A stretch of 64,000 nucleotides of DNA from Streptomyces fulvoviolaceus. GTDB lineage: Bacteria > Actinomycetota > Actinomycetes > Streptomycetales > Streptomycetaceae. The stretch lies in the NCBI RefSeq assembly GCF_000718165.1, contig NZ_JOEY01000019.1, positions 1 through 64,000 of the forward strand, in the 5' to 3' direction. The position numbers and the translations under genes were made by a program. Position 1 is the first letter of the stretch; each line of letters starts with the position of its first letter. Shown one piece after another: positions 45,094-54,619 of this stretch. Under the pieces are notes generated by a model. It saw only the letters and a list, made by a program, of their open reading frames with translations, was not told where the DNA came from and did not search any database.

Positions 45094-46584
45094 GTGAAGA
45101 CCATCCAGCACTGGATCAACGGCTCCCCCGCCGACGGCACGGACACCGCCCCGGTGTTCAACCCCGCCACCGGCGCCGAGCAGGCCCGGGTCGTCCTGGG
45201 CAGCGCCGCCGACGTCGACGCCGCTGTCACCGCCGCCGCCCGCGCCTTCGAGACCTGGTCGGAGTCCTCGCTCACCCAGCGCACCCAGGTCATGTTCGCC
45301 TTCCGCCAGCTCCTCGTCGAACACGAGGAGGAGCTCGGCCGGATCATCTCCGCCGAGCACGGCAAGACCGTCGACGACGCCCGCGGCGAGATCACCCGCG
45401 GCCGGGAGGTCGTCGAATTCGCCTGCGGCCTCGGCGACGTCCTCAAGGGATCCTTCTCCGACCAGGTCTCCCGCGGCATCGACGTCCACAACTTCCGCCA
45501 GCCCCTCGGGGTCGTCGCGGGCATCACCCCCTTCAACTTCCCCGCCATGGTGCCCCTTTGGATGCACCCCATGGCCATCGCGACCGGCAACACCTTCATC
45601 CTCAAGCCCAGCGAACGCGACCCGTCCGCCGCGAACTTCGTCGCCGACCTCTACAAGCAGGCCGGCCTCCCGGACGGCGTCTTCAACGTCGTGCACGGCG
45701 GCAAGGACGCGGTCGACGCGATCCTCACTCACCCCGGCATCGAAGCCGTCTCCTTCGTCGGCTCCACCCCGATCGCCAAGTACGTCCACGAGACGGCCAC
45801 TTCGCACGGCAAGCGCGTCCAGGCCCTCGGCGGCGCCAAGAACCACGCCGTCGTCCTGCCCGACGCCGACCTGGAGTTCGCCGCCAACCACATCACCGCC
45901 GGCGCCTACGGCTCCGCCGGTGAACGCTGCATGGCCGTCGCCGTCGCCGTCGCCGTCGGCGACGCGGCCGACCGGCTGGCCGGGATCCTGGAGCGCAAGG
46001 CCCGCGAGGTCAAGGTCGGCCCCGGCGACACCCCCGGCACCGAAATGGGTCCCCTGGTCACCAAGGCCGCCCAGGAACGCGTCGAGAACGCGGTCGGCAC
46101 CGCCGCCACCCAGGGCGCCACCGTCGTCGTGGACGGGCGTGGGCTGAAGGTCGACGGCCACGAAGAGGGCTTCTTCACCGGGCCGTCCCTCCTCGACCAC
46201 GTCACCACCGACATGGACGCCTACAAGGAAGAGCTCTTCGGCCCGGTCCTGGCAATCGTCCGCGCCGACTCCCTCGACCAGGCCATCGACCTCATCAACG
46301 CCAACCCCTACGGCAACGGCACCGCCCTGTTCACCGCCTCCGGCGAAGCCGCCCGCCGATTCCAGCGCAACATCCACGTCGGCATGATCGGCATCAACGT
46401 CCCCGTGCCCGTCCCGATGTCCTACTACTCCTTCGGCGGCTGGAAGGACTCCCTCATCGGCGACAACCCCATCCACGGCCCCGAAGGCATCCGCTTCTAC
46501 ACCCGCCCCAAGGTCGTCACCACCCGCTGGCCCCAGCAAGCCCAGCAGGTGAGCGCCGGCTTCAACTTCCCCACCTCCAACTGA
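45094..46584 (+). CDS. mmsA: CoA-acylating methylmalonate/malonate-semialdehyde dehydrogenase
   Basis: A 496-residue aldehyde dehydrogenase of the MmsA/IolA class that converts malonate semialdehyde (or methylmalonate semialdehyde) with CoA and NAD to acetyl-CoA (or propionyl-CoA) and CO2. GITPFNFPAMVPLWM (about 143-157) is the family's cofactor motif, and the catalytic residue is Cys279 in GSAGERCMAVAVAV. It is 12 bases after iolD, so it completes the inositol pathway here. Confidence 0.93.
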   Translation: MKTIQHWINGSPADGTDTAPVFNPATGAEQARVVLGSAADVDAAVTAAARAFETWSESSLTQRTQVMFAFRQLLVEHEEELGRIISAEHGKTVDDARGEITRGREVVEFACGLGDVLKGSFSDQVSRGIDVHNFRQPLGVVAGITPFNFPAMVPLWMHPMAIATGNTFILKPSERDPSAANFVADLYKQAGLPDGVFNVVHGGKDAVDAILTHPGIEAVSFVGSTPIAKYVHETATSHGKRVQALGGAKNHAVVLPDADLEFAANHITAGAYGSAGERCMAVAVAVAVGDAADRLAGILERKAREVKVGPGDTPGTEMGPLVTKAAQERVENAVGTAATQGATVVVDGRGLKVDGHEEGFFTGPSLLDHVTTDMDAYKEELFGPVLAIVRADSLDQAIDLINANPYGNGTALFTASGEAARRFQRNIHVGMIGINVPVPVPMSYYSFGGWKDSLIGDNPIHGPEGIRFYTRPKVVTTRWPQQAQQVSAGFNFPTSN

Positions 46585-46612
46585 CCACCCTTTGAGGACT
46601 TAAGGACCCACC

Positions 46613-47809
46613 ATGACTTCGTCCAGCAAGCCGATCTCCGTCGCCGTGATCGGCGCAGGCATGGCCGGCCGCAGCCACGCGGCCGGGTACCGCAATGTCA
46701 ACACGGTCTTCGGGGCCGGTCTGCCGCCGGTCCGGCTGGCCGCGATAGCCGACGCCAACGTCGCGCTCGGCGAGGACGCCGCCCGCCGTTACGGGTACGA
46801 GAAGGCGCTGCCGAGCTGGGAGGCCGTCGCCGAGGACCCGACGATCGACGCGGTCAGCATCGTCGTGGGAAATGATCTGCATCGGCCGATCGCCGAGGCT
46901 CTGGTCGCCGCGGGCAAGCACGTGCTGTGCGAGAAGCCGCTGGCCGGTTCGCTCGAAGACGCCCGTGCGATGGCCGAGTTGGAGCGCGTCGCCGATGTCG
47001 TGACCGCTGTCGGATACACCTTCCGGCGCTCCCCCGGCATCTCCGCGATCCGCGACCACGTGCAGCGCGGCGAGCTGGGCGACCTCACGCTGTTCAGCGG
47101 ACGCTACTGGTGCGACTATGCCACCGACCCGAACGGGCCGCTGAGTTGGCGCTTCAAGGGCGGCCCCGGTTCCGGCGCGCTCGGGGACGTCGGCTCGCAC
47201 GTCATCGACGCCGCCGAGTATGTCGCCGGGCCGATCGCCTCGGTCTCCGGCGCCTCGCTGTCGACGCAGATCACCAAGCGGCCGCTGCCGCTGGGCGCGG
47301 TCGTCGGCCACAACGCGGCGCCCGTCTCCGACGAGGTGGGCGAGGTCGAGAACGAGGACACCGCGTCCTTCACCGTTCGCTTCGAGTCCGGTCTCGTCGG
47401 CACCTTCTCGGTGACGCGCACCGGCTTCGGTCTGCCCAACGGGCTCTCCTTCGACGTGCTGGGCGTCGGCGGCCGGGCCGCGTTCGACCAGCACCGGCCC
47501 GCCGAATACCTCTTCGACGACGCCCAGCCCGAGGCCCGTACCCGCGGCGCCCGTCAGATCATCGCCGGGCCGCAGATGCCGTACTTCGCGGGCGGGGTCC
47601 CGATGGAGGCGCCGGGTGTGGGCGCCAGCAACGCCGACAACTTCACCTACCAGGCCCGGGCCTTCCTCGACCAGGTCGCGGGCGTCACCGAGCCGCTGCC
47701 GGCCTGCGCCACGTTCGCCGACGCACTGCGGACCATGGAGATCATCCAGGCCGTGGTCGCCTCCTCCCTGGGCGGTGGCGCCGCCGTCACGGTTCCGCCC
47801 GCCGCCTGA
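46613..47809 (+). CDS. Gfo/Idh/MocA family oxidoreductase
   Basis: A 398-residue NAD(P)-dependent dehydrogenase. Rossmann motif VIGAGMAGRSHAAGY at 10-24, the conserved EKPLAGSLEDA at about 105-115 with the catalytic lysine, and GDVGSHVIDAAEYVAG at about 188-203 with the active-site Asp/His. In this operon it could oxidise an inositol stereoisomer or a 3-keto-sugar. The start sequence GAGMAGRSHA is more like enzymes paired with a TIM-barrel isomerase than classical IolG, so inositol 2-dehydrogenase is not certain. A start at 46613 is 28 bases after mmsA. Confidence 0.85.
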   Translation: MTSSSKPISVAVIGAGMAGRSHAAGYRNVNTVFGAGLPPVRLAAIADANVALGEDAARRYGYEKALPSWEAVAEDPTIDAVSIVVGNDLHRPIAEALVAAGKHVLCEKPLAGSLEDARAMAELERVADVVTAVGYTFRRSPGISAIRDHVQRGELGDLTLFSGRYWCDYATDPNGPLSWRFKGGPGSGALGDVGSHVIDAAEYVAGPIASVSGASLSTQITKRPLPLGAVVGHNAAPVSDEVGEVENEDTASFTVRFESGLVGTFSVTRTGFGLPNGLSFDVLGVGGRAAFDQHRPAEYLFDDAQPEARTRGARQIIAGPQMPYFAGGVPMEAPGVGASNADNFTYQARAFLDQVAGVTEPLPACATFADALRTMEIIQAVVASSLGGGAAVTVPPAA

Positions 47810-47835
47810 CCCCCACGCATCGAAGGAGCACCCAC

Positions 47836-48834
47836 ATGGCCCTCAAGCTCGGCGCCTACACCGCCTGCCTGCACGACCGGCCCCTCACCGAGGCCCTCGA
47901 CATCCTCAAGGAGAACGGTCTGACCTCGGTGGAGGTCAACACCGGCGGCTTCATCCCCTCCCCGCACTGCCCGGTCGACCTGCTGCTGTCCTCGGCCACC
48001 GCGCGCGAGGAGTACCTGGCGACCTTCGCCGACCGCGGGATGGAACTGACCGGCCTCAACTGCAACGGCAACCCGCTCAATCCGCTCCCCGGGGTCGGCC
48101 CGAAGCACGCCGACGACCTGCGCCGCACCATCCGGCTCGCCGGCCTGCTCGGGGTGAGGCACGTCGTGACCATGTCCGGCACGCCGGGCTCCGACCCGGA
48201 CGCCAAGTACCCGTCCTGGGTGGTGAATCCGTGGGACGGCGTCTACATGGACGTCCTGGACTACCAGTGGGGCGTGGCCGTCGAGTTCTGGAAGGAGATC
48301 GACGCGCTGGCCCGGGAGAACGACGTCCGGGTCGCCATCGAGATGCACCCGCACAACCTGGTGTTCTCCCCGGTCACCCTCAAGCGGCTCGTCGACGAGA
48401 CCGGCGCGACCAACGTCGGCGCGGAGATGGATCCGTCCCACCTGATGTGGCAGGGCATGGATGTCATCGCTGCCATCAAGTGGCTGGGCCCGCTGGTCTT
48501 CCACGCCGCCGCCAAGGACGCGACGCTCTGCCCCGGCGCCGACATCCGCGGCGTGCTGGACACGTCGTTCACCCGCGTGCCCGCCGACGCGCCCGGCAAG
48601 GTCCCCACCGGCTACGGGTTCTGGTGCAACGCCTGGCCCGAGAACCCGGCCTGGAAGTTCGTCGCCGTCGGCATCGGCAACGACGTCCCCTTCTGGACGG
48701 AGTTCCTGCGCGCCCTCGCCGAGATCGACCCGGACATGGCCGTGAACATCGAGCACGAGGACGCTGCCTACTCCCAGACCGAGGGACTCGCCCTGGCCGC
48801 CAAGAACCTGCACACCGCCGCGGCCGCCCTCTGA
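47836..48834 (+). CDS. sugar phosphate isomerase/epimerase (xylose-isomerase-like TIM barrel)
   Basis: A 332-residue AP endonuclease-2/xylose isomerase-like TIM barrel. Metal-binding residues of the fold are expected in SVEVNTGG, IEMHPHN, GAEMDPSHLMW and VFHAAAKDA. It follows the Gfo/Idh gene by 26 bases with a good AAGGAG 7 bases before ATG 47836. The pair dehydrogenase plus isomerase is typical of keto-sugar epimerisation modules. It does not read like classical IolE; it may replace that function or act on another cyclitol. Last gene of the operon, before a strong hairpin. Confidence 0.85.
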   Translation: MALKLGAYTACLHDRPLTEALDILKENGLTSVEVNTGGFIPSPHCPVDLLLSSATAREEYLATFADRGMELTGLNCNGNPLNPLPGVGPKHADDLRRTIRLAGLLGVRHVVTMSGTPGSDPDAKYPSWVVNPWDGVYMDVLDYQWGVAVEFWKEIDALARENDVRVAIEMHPHNLVFSPVTLKRLVDETGATNVGAEMDPSHLMWQGMDVIAAIKWLGPLVFHAAAKDATLCPGADIRGVLDTSFTRVPADAPGKVPTGYGFWCNAWPENPAWKFVAVGIGNDVPFWTEFLRALAEIDPDMAVNIEHEDAAYSQTEGLALAAKNLHTAAAAL

Positions 48835-48849
48835 ACCACGCCTGGACAT

Positions 48850-48881
48850 GGCCCCGTTCCCGCCTGACCGGGAGCGGGGCC
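48850..48881 (+). terminator. strong hairpin ending the iol operon
   Basis: A 13-base stem GGCCCCGTTCCCG / CGGGAGCGGGGCC with a 6-base loop and a single T-G wobble begins 16 bases after the isomerase stop. It separates the inositol genes from the Tat-exported protein downstream. Confidence 0.85.
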
Positions 48882-48916
48882 ACGGCCGTGTCCAACTGAT
48901 GTGCGGAGCACAGGCG

Positions 48917-48945
48917 TTGACCCGAACCCGGTGCAACAGCAGAAT
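48917..48945 (+). promoter_or_regulatory. predicted sigma-70-type promoter of the Tat-exported protein
   Basis: TTGACC (48917-48922) and CAGAAT (48940-48945) are separated by 17 bases, which fits the HrdB-type consensus. The palindrome at 48959 would cover the transcription start area. Confidence 0.6.
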
Positions 48946-48958
48946 GGGCGCGCGTTCT

Positions 48959-48972
48959 TGAGAGCGCTCTCA
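48959..48972. promoter_or_regulatory. LacI-type operator before the Tat-exported protein
   Basis: TGAGAGCGCTCTCA is a perfect 14-base palindrome, 14 bases downstream of the predicted -10 box and 34 bases before ATG 49007. Its centre AGCGCT matches that of the inositol operators but the flanks differ (GAG/CTC instead of TAA/TTA), so a different LacI-family protein is likely. Confidence 0.7.
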
Positions 48973-49006
48973 GACACCTGCTTCCCCCGCATCTGCAAGG
49001 AGACCC

Positions 49007-50395
49007 ATGATCGGCAGCCAAGGCCCGGCCCTCAGCCGTCGCGCGCTCATCGGGACCGGCCTCGGTGCCGGTGCCGCTGCCCTCACGGCGGCGGGCTCCG
49101 GCACGGCCAGGGCGGCGGAGGCGGCAGGCGCCGACCCGCTCGCCCAGCGCCGGGCGTACTCCTTCCTCGCCGCCGCCATGGACGCCTACCCGGACCACGG
49201 CACGATCCGACTGGCCCAGAGCTACACCGACCAGGCCGGGCTGTTCAGCACCGCGTTCACCTACGACAACGCCCTCGCCGTCCTGGCCCACCTCGCTTCC
49301 CGCACGGCGAACGGCCGCTCCCGGGCCACGGCCCTCGGTGACGCGCTCCTCCACGCCCAGGACCACGACCCCGTGTACGACGACGGCAGGCTGCGTCAGG
49401 CCTACAACGTCGGGCCTTACACCTTCTACGACGGTTCGCCGCAGCCCGACGGCTTCGTGCGCGCGGACGGCACGGCCAATGTCGGCTCCCAGTTCGGCTT
49501 CACCGGCACCGCTGTGGGCGACATGGCCTGGGCCGGCATCGCGCTGAGCGCCCTCGCACGCCGGACCGGGGAGCGTCGCTTCCTCACCGGCGCCGTGCGG
49601 ATCGGCGAGTGGATCGAGCGCGTCGGCCGCACGGACGAGCCTCTCGGCGGCTACAAGTTCGGGGTCAACGGGGCCGACGAGAAACTGCCGTTCACCTCGA
49701 CCGAGCACAACACCGACCTGGTGGGCCTCTTCGGGCAGCTGGCCCGGCTCACCGGGGACCGGGGGTGGCTCGAGCGGCGCGCACGTGCCGAGGCCTTCGT
49801 CGAGAACATGTGGGAGCCCGCCGGGGGCTTCTTCTACACCGGCACCAACGACGGCGTGACGATCAACAAGTCCCCGATCCCCGAGGACACCCAGACCTGG
49901 ACCCACCTCGCCCTCAACTCCCCCACGTACAACCGCTCGTTGGACTGGGCCGCGACCGAACTGGCCGTCCTGGACACACCGGACCGCCCCAACAGCACAG
50001 TCCCCGCGGGCCAGTCGTACGAAGGAGTCACCTTCAGCTCCGCGAGCCTCCTGGCGAACGAGGACGCCCCGATCGCCGAGGGCCAGCCCAGGCCCGACCG
50101 CAACGGCGTGTGGTTCGAGGGGACGGCCCACCTGGCCCTCGCCCTGCGCCACCGGCACGCCTCCCGCGACGAGGCCCGCGCCCGTCGCCTGCTCGCCTCC
50201 GTCGAGCGGGCCCAGGACCTGCTCGGCGGCGGTCAGACCATCGGGGGCAAGGCGCTTGCCGAGCGGGCCGGAGTCGTGTCCGCGAGCAGCCCGCTCGACA
50301 CCGGTTTCGGGTTCGGTTACTACCCGTACCGGCACACCGGTGCCACCGCCTGGTACCTGCTGGCGGCGGCACGGGCCAACCCTCTGGGGGCCTGA
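49007..50395 (+). CDS. Tat-exported six-hairpin (alpha/alpha toroid-like) protein, possible glycosidase
   Basis: A 462-residue secreted protein. The N-terminus has a twin-arginine motif (SRRALIGTGLGAGAAALTAAG) and ARAAEA cleavage region. The mature part has repeated helical and aromatic motifs (FTYDNALAVLAHLA, GFVRADGTANVGSQFGF, HNTDLVGLFGQLARLTGD, FGFGYYPYRHTGATAWYLL) as in (alpha/alpha)6-barrel glycoside hydrolases. No family-specific catalytic pair can be assigned. It has its own promoter and LacI-type operator, in line with sugar-regulated secretion. It may act on a polysaccharide; substrate unknown. Confidence 0.78.
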   Translation: MIGSQGPALSRRALIGTGLGAGAAALTAAGSGTARAAEAAGADPLAQRRAYSFLAAAMDAYPDHGTIRLAQSYTDQAGLFSTAFTYDNALAVLAHLASRTANGRSRATALGDALLHAQDHDPVYDDGRLRQAYNVGPYTFYDGSPQPDGFVRADGTANVGSQFGFTGTAVGDMAWAGIALSALARRTGERRFLTGAVRIGEWIERVGRTDEPLGGYKFGVNGADEKLPFTSTEHNTDLVGLFGQLARLTGDRGWLERRARAEAFVENMWEPAGGFFYTGTNDGVTINKSPIPEDTQTWTHLALNSPTYNRSLDWAATELAVLDTPDRPNSTVPAGQSYEGVTFSSASLLANEDAPIAEGQPRPDRNGVWFEGTAHLALALRHRHASRDEARARRLLASVERAQDLLGGGQTIGGKALAERAGVVSASSPLDTGFGFGYYPYRHTGATAWYLLAAARANPLGA

Positions 50396-50405
50396 GCAGG
50401 TCGCG

Positions 50406-51689
50406 TCAGGCGGGCTGCGGGGTCATGCGGTGCAGGCCCTTGCGGTCGTAGTAGCGGGTCATGAAGAAGCCGAACAGCAGCCCTACGGCGGCGCCGATTG
50501 CGATCATGCTCCACGCCCGGGTGAGCCCGGCGTCGGCGCGCGCGTCGAAGTAGAGGATGGCGCGGACACCGTCGCTGAGCTGGCGCATGGGCTCGAAGTG
50601 GGACAGGAAGCGGTAGAAGCCCGGGACGGCGTGCAACGGCACGGTGGCACCGGAGGACGGCAGGCCCAGGACGATGAACACGAACATCGAGATGAGCTGG
50701 CCGATCCCGCCGAACGCGGCATTGATGGCCTGCACGCCCAGACCGACGGCGAGGACGGCGCAGTAGGAGTAGACCCACAGCAGCGGTAGATGCGAGGCGT
50801 CCATGTCGAGGATCGCGATCGTGGCGACCATGACCAGGGTGGTGGTCAGGACGGTGATGCCTGCCGTCATGCCCATCTTCAAGAGCAGCGTCTGGGTGCG
50901 GCTGATGGGCACGGTGGGACGGCGGGTGTGCCAGGGGCCGATCTCGTTGTCGGCGTACCCGAGCGCGGTGTCGACGCCGGTGCCGATCAGGTTGGCGCTC
51001 ATGAAGCCGGCCAGGACCAGCAGCAGGGTGTAGTAGAAGGCGGTCAGGCCCAGTCCGCTGTGGTCGCCGATGGGGTGGCCGACCTGGGTCTCGATCCGGA
51101 CGGGATCGGCGAGCAGCAGCTTGGCCGTGGAGCCGCTCTGGGCATCGGCCGCCGTCAGCTGCTTGCCGATGGCCCCGGATGCCTGCTGGGCGGCCGCCGT
51201 GGTCAGCTTGCTCGCCAGGGAGGAGCCGAAGCTGCCCATGCCCGGGTTGGTCAGCACCGTCATCGTCGGCCGTGCGGTGGCGTCGGCGGTGGTGAGTGCG
51301 GCGACGGACGCGGTGAAGTCGGCGGGGATGACCAGGGCGCCGTAGATCTTGCCGGAGTCGAGTTCGTCCTGGGCCTTGGCCCGGGTGAGCTGTCGCCAGT
51401 CGGCCTTGCCGGAGGTGTCGGCGGCGATCGACCGGGCGATCTGCGTACCGAGGTTCTGCTTCTGCCCGGTCAGGGGCTTGCCCGTGTCGCTGTTGACGAG
51501 GGCGACGGGCAGGTCCTTCAGGTCACCGTTCGGGTTGACGATGCCGCCCATGTAGAGCAGGGACAGCAACAGGGCGAGGAGACCGCTCAGCACGGCGGGG
51601 ATCACCCACAGCCTGGGGCGCCGCAGCAGCGCGGCTGCGGTCGCCCCGGCGGCGGTGCGGGCGTGGTCGGAAGGACTGTCGGCGGCCAT
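50406..51689 (-). CDS. DUF3533/YhgE-Pip-like ABC-2 family membrane protein
   Basis: A 427-residue membrane protein. One span near residues 25-47 (LWVIPAVLSGLLALLLSLLY) is followed by a large extracytoplasmic domain starting DLKDLPVALVNSDTGKPL, the hallmark of the YhgE/Pip/DUF3533 families, and then about five spans at the C-terminus. The family is related to ABC-2 transporter permeases and to ESX/phage-infection-type proteins; no ATPase gene is adjacent. ATG 51689 precedes the hydrophilic lead. Function unknown. Confidence 0.82.
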   Translation of the reverse strand: MAADSPSDHARTAAGATAAALLRRPRLWVIPAVLSGLLALLLSLLYMGGIVNPNGDLKDLPVALVNSDTGKPLTGQKQNLGTQIARSIAADTSGKADWRQLTRAKAQDELDSGKIYGALVIPADFTASVAALTTADATARPTMTVLTNPGMGSFGSSLASKLTTAAAQQASGAIGKQLTAADAQSGSTAKLLLADPVRIETQVGHPIGDHSGLGLTAFYYTLLLVLAGFMSANLIGTGVDTALGYADNEIGPWHTRRPTVPISRTQTLLLKMGMTAGITVLTTTLVMVATIAILDMDASHLPLLWVYSYCAVLAVGLGVQAINAAFGGIGQLISMFVFIVLGLPSSGATVPLHAVPGFYRFLSHFEPMRQLSDGVRAILYFDARADAGLTRAWSMIAIGAAVGLLFGFFMTRYYDRKGLHRMTPQPA

Positions 51690-51822
51690 GCCGTGATCAT
51701 CCGGCCCGTCGGGCGCGACTGTTGGTGTACGACACGTTCCGGGGCGCAGCTCCAGCCCGATGGGGTGACACGGCACCGGGGCGGGCACGGCCCCGTCAGC
51801 CGTGTCCGTCCCGGCGTTCCTG

Positions 51823-52860
51823 TCAGGCCGGCACGGCGTCGCGTGCCGCTGCCAGGTCCAGGGCGATGTCGGTGATCATGTCCTCCTGGCCGCCGACCAT
51901 CTTGCGGCGGCCGACCTCGACCAGGATCGCGCGGGTGTCCAGGCCGTACCGGGCCGCCGCGCCCTCGGCGTGGCGCAGGAAGCTGGAGTACACGCCGGAG
52001 TAGCCGAGGGTGAGGGTCTCCCGGTCCACCCGCACCTCGCGGTCCTGCAGCGGTCGTACGAGATCGTCGGCCGCGTCCATCAGCGGGAACAGCTCGCAGC
52101 CGTGCTTCCAGCCCATCAGGTCGGCGACCGCGATGAACGCCTCCAGTGGGCAGTTGCCGGCGCCCGCTCCCTGGCCGGCCAGGGAGGCGTCGACGCGGGT
52201 GGCGCCGCTCTCGACCGCGACGACGGTGTTGGCGACGCCGAGGGCGAGGTTGTGGTGGGCGTGGATGCCGGTCTCGGTGCGCGGGTCGAGGGCGTCGCGG
52301 TAGGCGCGGAAGCGTGCGCGGACCCCGTCCATGGTGAGGCGGCCACCGGAGTCGGTGACGTAGACGCAGTGGGCGCCGTAGGACTCCATGAGCTTGGCCT
52401 GGCGGGCCAGTTCGGCCGGTTCGGCCATGTGGGACATCATCAGGAATCCGGCGACGTCCATGCCCAACTCGCGGGCGGCTGCGATGTGTTGGGCCGAGAT
52501 GTCGGCCTCGGTGCAGTGGGTGGCGATGCGCACCGAGCGGACGCCGAGGGCGTGGGCCTGGCGCAGGTCGTGCAGCGTGCCGATACCGGGCAGCAGCAGA
52601 GTCGTCGGCACCGCGTGCGTGACGGCGTCACAGACGGCCTCGATCCACTCCCAGTCGGTGTGGGCGCCGACGCCGTAGGTGACGCTGGAGCCGGACAGGC
52701 CGTCGCCGTGAGCGATCTCGATGGCGGTGACCCCGGAGGCGTCGAGCTCGGCGGCGATGGTGCGGGCCTGCTCGACGGTGTAGCGGTGCCGGACGGCGTG
52801 CATGCCGTCCCGGAGGGTCACGTCCTGGACGTACAGGTGGGTCGTGGGGCGCGTGCTCAT
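51823..52860 (-). CDS. mhpE: 4-hydroxy-2-oxovalerate aldolase
   Basis: A 345-residue HMG-CoA-lyase-like TIM barrel aldolase that splits 4-hydroxy-2-oxovalerate to pyruvate and acetaldehyde. It starts with the metal-binding [17 protein letters not shown] (about 11-27), continues with [22 protein letters not shown] and the metal His pair in [15 protein letters not shown] (about 199-213). The enzyme works in a channelling complex with the acylating dehydrogenase encoded upstream, whose stop overlaps this ATG by 4 bases. Last gene of the meta-cleavage lower pathway operon. Confidence 0.94.
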   Translation of the reverse strand: MSTRPTTHLYVQDVTLRDGMHAVRHRYTVEQARTIAAELDASGVTAIEIAHGDGLSGSSVTYGVGAHTDWEWIEAVCDAVTHAVPTTLLLPGIGTLHDLRQAHALGVRSVRIATHCTEADISAQHIAAARELGMDVAGFLMMSHMAEPAELARQAKLMESYGAHCVYVTDSGGRLTMDGVRARFRAYRDALDPRTETGIHAHHNLALGVANTVVAVESGATRVDASLAGQGAGAGNCPLEAFIAVADLMGWKHGCELFPLMDAADDLVRPLQDREVRVDRETLTLGYSGVYSSFLRHAEGAAARYGLDTRAILVEVGRRKMVGGQEDMITDIALDLAAARDAVPA

Positions 52861-53798
52861 CGGGATGCGACCTCCGTGAAGCGGTGGGCGGCCATGCGCT
52901 CGGCGGTGCGCAGGGCGGCCGAGGTCATGATGTCGAGGTTGCCGGCGTAGGCGGGCAGGTAGTGGGCGGCGCCCTCGACCTCGAGGAACACCGACACCTT
53001 CACGGCTTCGCCCGCGGCCGGGGCGAGGGTGCGCAGCGGATCGTCGGCCGCCACCCGCTCGAACTGCACCTTCTGCTTGAGGCGGTAGCCGGGCACGTAG
53101 GTCTGGACCCGGGCGACCATCTCCTCCACCGAGGCGGCCACGGTCGCGTCGTCGCAGTCGCCGACCAGACAGTGCACGGTGTCCCGCATGATCAGCGGGG
53201 GTTCGGCCGGGTTGAGGACGATGATGGCCTTGCCGCGGGTCGCGCCGCCGACCTTCTCGATGGCCGCGGAGGTGGTCTCGGTGAACTCGTCGATGTTGGC
53301 GCGGGTGCCGGGTCCGGCCGAGCGCGAGGAGATCGAGGCGACGATCTCGCCGTAGTGCACGGGGGTGACGGCGCCCACGGCGGAGACGATCGGGATGGTG
53401 GCCTGACCACCGCAGGTGACCATGTTGACGTTGTCGGCGTCGAGGTGCGCGTCGCCGTTGACCGGGGGGACGACGTACGGGCCGAGGGCGGCCGGGGTCA
53501 GGTCGATGACCGTGCGGCCCGCCGCACGCAGCACTTCATCGTGCCGGCGGTGGGCGCCGGCGGAGGTGGCGTCGAAGACGATGCGGACGTCGGTGAACTC
53601 GTCGAGCCGCAGCAGCCCGTCCACGCCCTCGTGGGTCGTGGCGACCTTCAGGCGGCGGGCGCGGGCCAGGCCGTCGGACTCCGGGTCGATGCCGACCATC
53701 GCCGCCATCTCCAGGGACTCGGACAGCCGCAGGATCTTGATCATCAGGTCGGTGCCGATGTTGCCGGAGCCGATGACGGCGACTTTGGTGGTGCTCAT
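52857..53798 (-). CDS. mhpF: acetaldehyde dehydrogenase (acylating)
   Basis: A 313-residue CoA-acylating aldehyde dehydrogenase of the DmpF/MhpF/BphJ type, which turns acetaldehyde from the aldolase to acetyl-CoA. The NAD motif [17 protein letters not shown] lies at 9-25, and the catalytic cysteine is in [11 protein letters not shown] (Cys at about 132). The ATG overlaps the hydratase stop and its stop overlaps the aldolase start, each by 4 bases, which fits co-translation of a complex. Confidence 0.95.
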   Translation of the reverse strand: MSTTKVAVIGSGNIGTDLMIKILRLSESLEMAAMVGIDPESDGLARARRLKVATTHEGVDGLLRLDEFTDVRIVFDATSAGAHRRHDEVLRAAGRTVIDLTPAALGPYVVPPVNGDAHLDADNVNMVTCGGQATIPIVSAVGAVTPVHYGEIVASISSRSAGPGTRANIDEFTETTSAAIEKVGGATRGKAIIVLNPAEPPLIMRDTVHCLVGDCDDATVAASVEEMVARVQTYVPGYRLKQKVQFERVAADDPLRTLAPAAGEAVKVSVFLEVEGAAHYLPAYAGNLDIMTSAALRTAERMAAHRFTEVASR

Positions 53799-54619
53799 GC
53801 GGTGGTTCCTTCCGATGTTGCTTCTACGGCGGGGGCCGCGAAGCCGACCTCGACCGTGCCCAGGCCCTCGATGCGGGCCACGAAGGCGTCACCGGCGGTC
53901 GCGGGGGCCATCGGGCCGAGCGCGCCGGTGAGGACGATGTCTCCGGCCCGGAGCGGGTCGCCGAGGGCGGCGAGGGTGGAGGCGAGCCAGCAGGCCGCGT
54001 TGAGGGGGCCGCCCAGGCAGTCGGCGCCGGTGCCCTCGGAGACGGTCTCGCCGCCCCGCTCCAGGGTCATCCGGACGCCGCGCAGGTCGACGCGGTCCAG
54101 CGGGACGGGGGTGCCGCCGAGGACGTAGAGGCCGCAGGAGGCGTTGTCCGCGACCGTGTCGACGATGCTGATGTCCCAGTCCGCGATCCGGCTGTCGACG
54201 ATCTCCAGGGCGGGCAGCGCGAAGTCCGTGGCGCGCAGCAGGTCGGCGGCCGTGCACTCGCGGTGCGGCAGATCGGCTCCCAGCACGAGTACGACCTCGG
54301 CCTCGACCTTCGGCTGGAGCAGTCGGCCGGCGGCGATCCGCCCGCCGTCGGGCACCGCCATGTCGGCGAACAGGGCACCGAAGTCCGGCTGGCCGACGCC
54401 CAGTTGGCGCTGGACGGCCGGGGAGGTCAGGCCGATCTTCCGGCCGACGAGCCGGCGTCCGGCGGCCAGGCCCCGCTCCACGCGCAGCCGCTGGACGGCG
54501 TAGGCGGTGTCGATGCCGTCGGTTCCCACGAGCAGGTCGCGCACCGGAGGGATCGGGACGCCCGTGCGAGCGGCTTCGTCCAGGAGAGACGCCACCTTGG
54601 CGACGACGGGGGTACTCAC
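53795..54619 (-). CDS. mhpD: 2-keto-4-pentenoate hydratase
   Basis: A 274-residue fumarylacetoacetase-fold hydratase that adds water to 2-hydroxypenta-2,4-dienoate. The conserved [15 protein letters not shown] at about 54-68 and the metal-binding [12 protein letters not shown] (about 96-107, Glu residues), with [14 protein letters not shown] at about 131-144, fit DmpE/MhpD/BphH. GTG 54619 has no ribosome site of its own but overlaps the stop of a 10-codon upstream reading frame with a good site, so translation may be coupled. First enzyme gene of the operon, divergent from IclR. Confidence 0.92.
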   Translation of the reverse strand: MSTPVVAKVASLLDEAARTGVPIPPVRDLLVGTDGIDTAYAVQRLRVERGLAAGRRLVGRKIGLTSPAVQRQLGVGQPDFGALFADMAVPDGGRIAAGRLLQPKVEAEVVLVLGADLPHRECTAADLLRATDFALPALEIVDSRIADWDISIVDTVADNASCGLYVLGGTPVPLDRVDLRGVRMTLERGGETVSEGTGADCLGGPLNAACWLASTLAALGDPLRAGDIVLTGALGPMAPATAGDAFVARIEGLGTVEVGFAAPAVEATSEGTTA

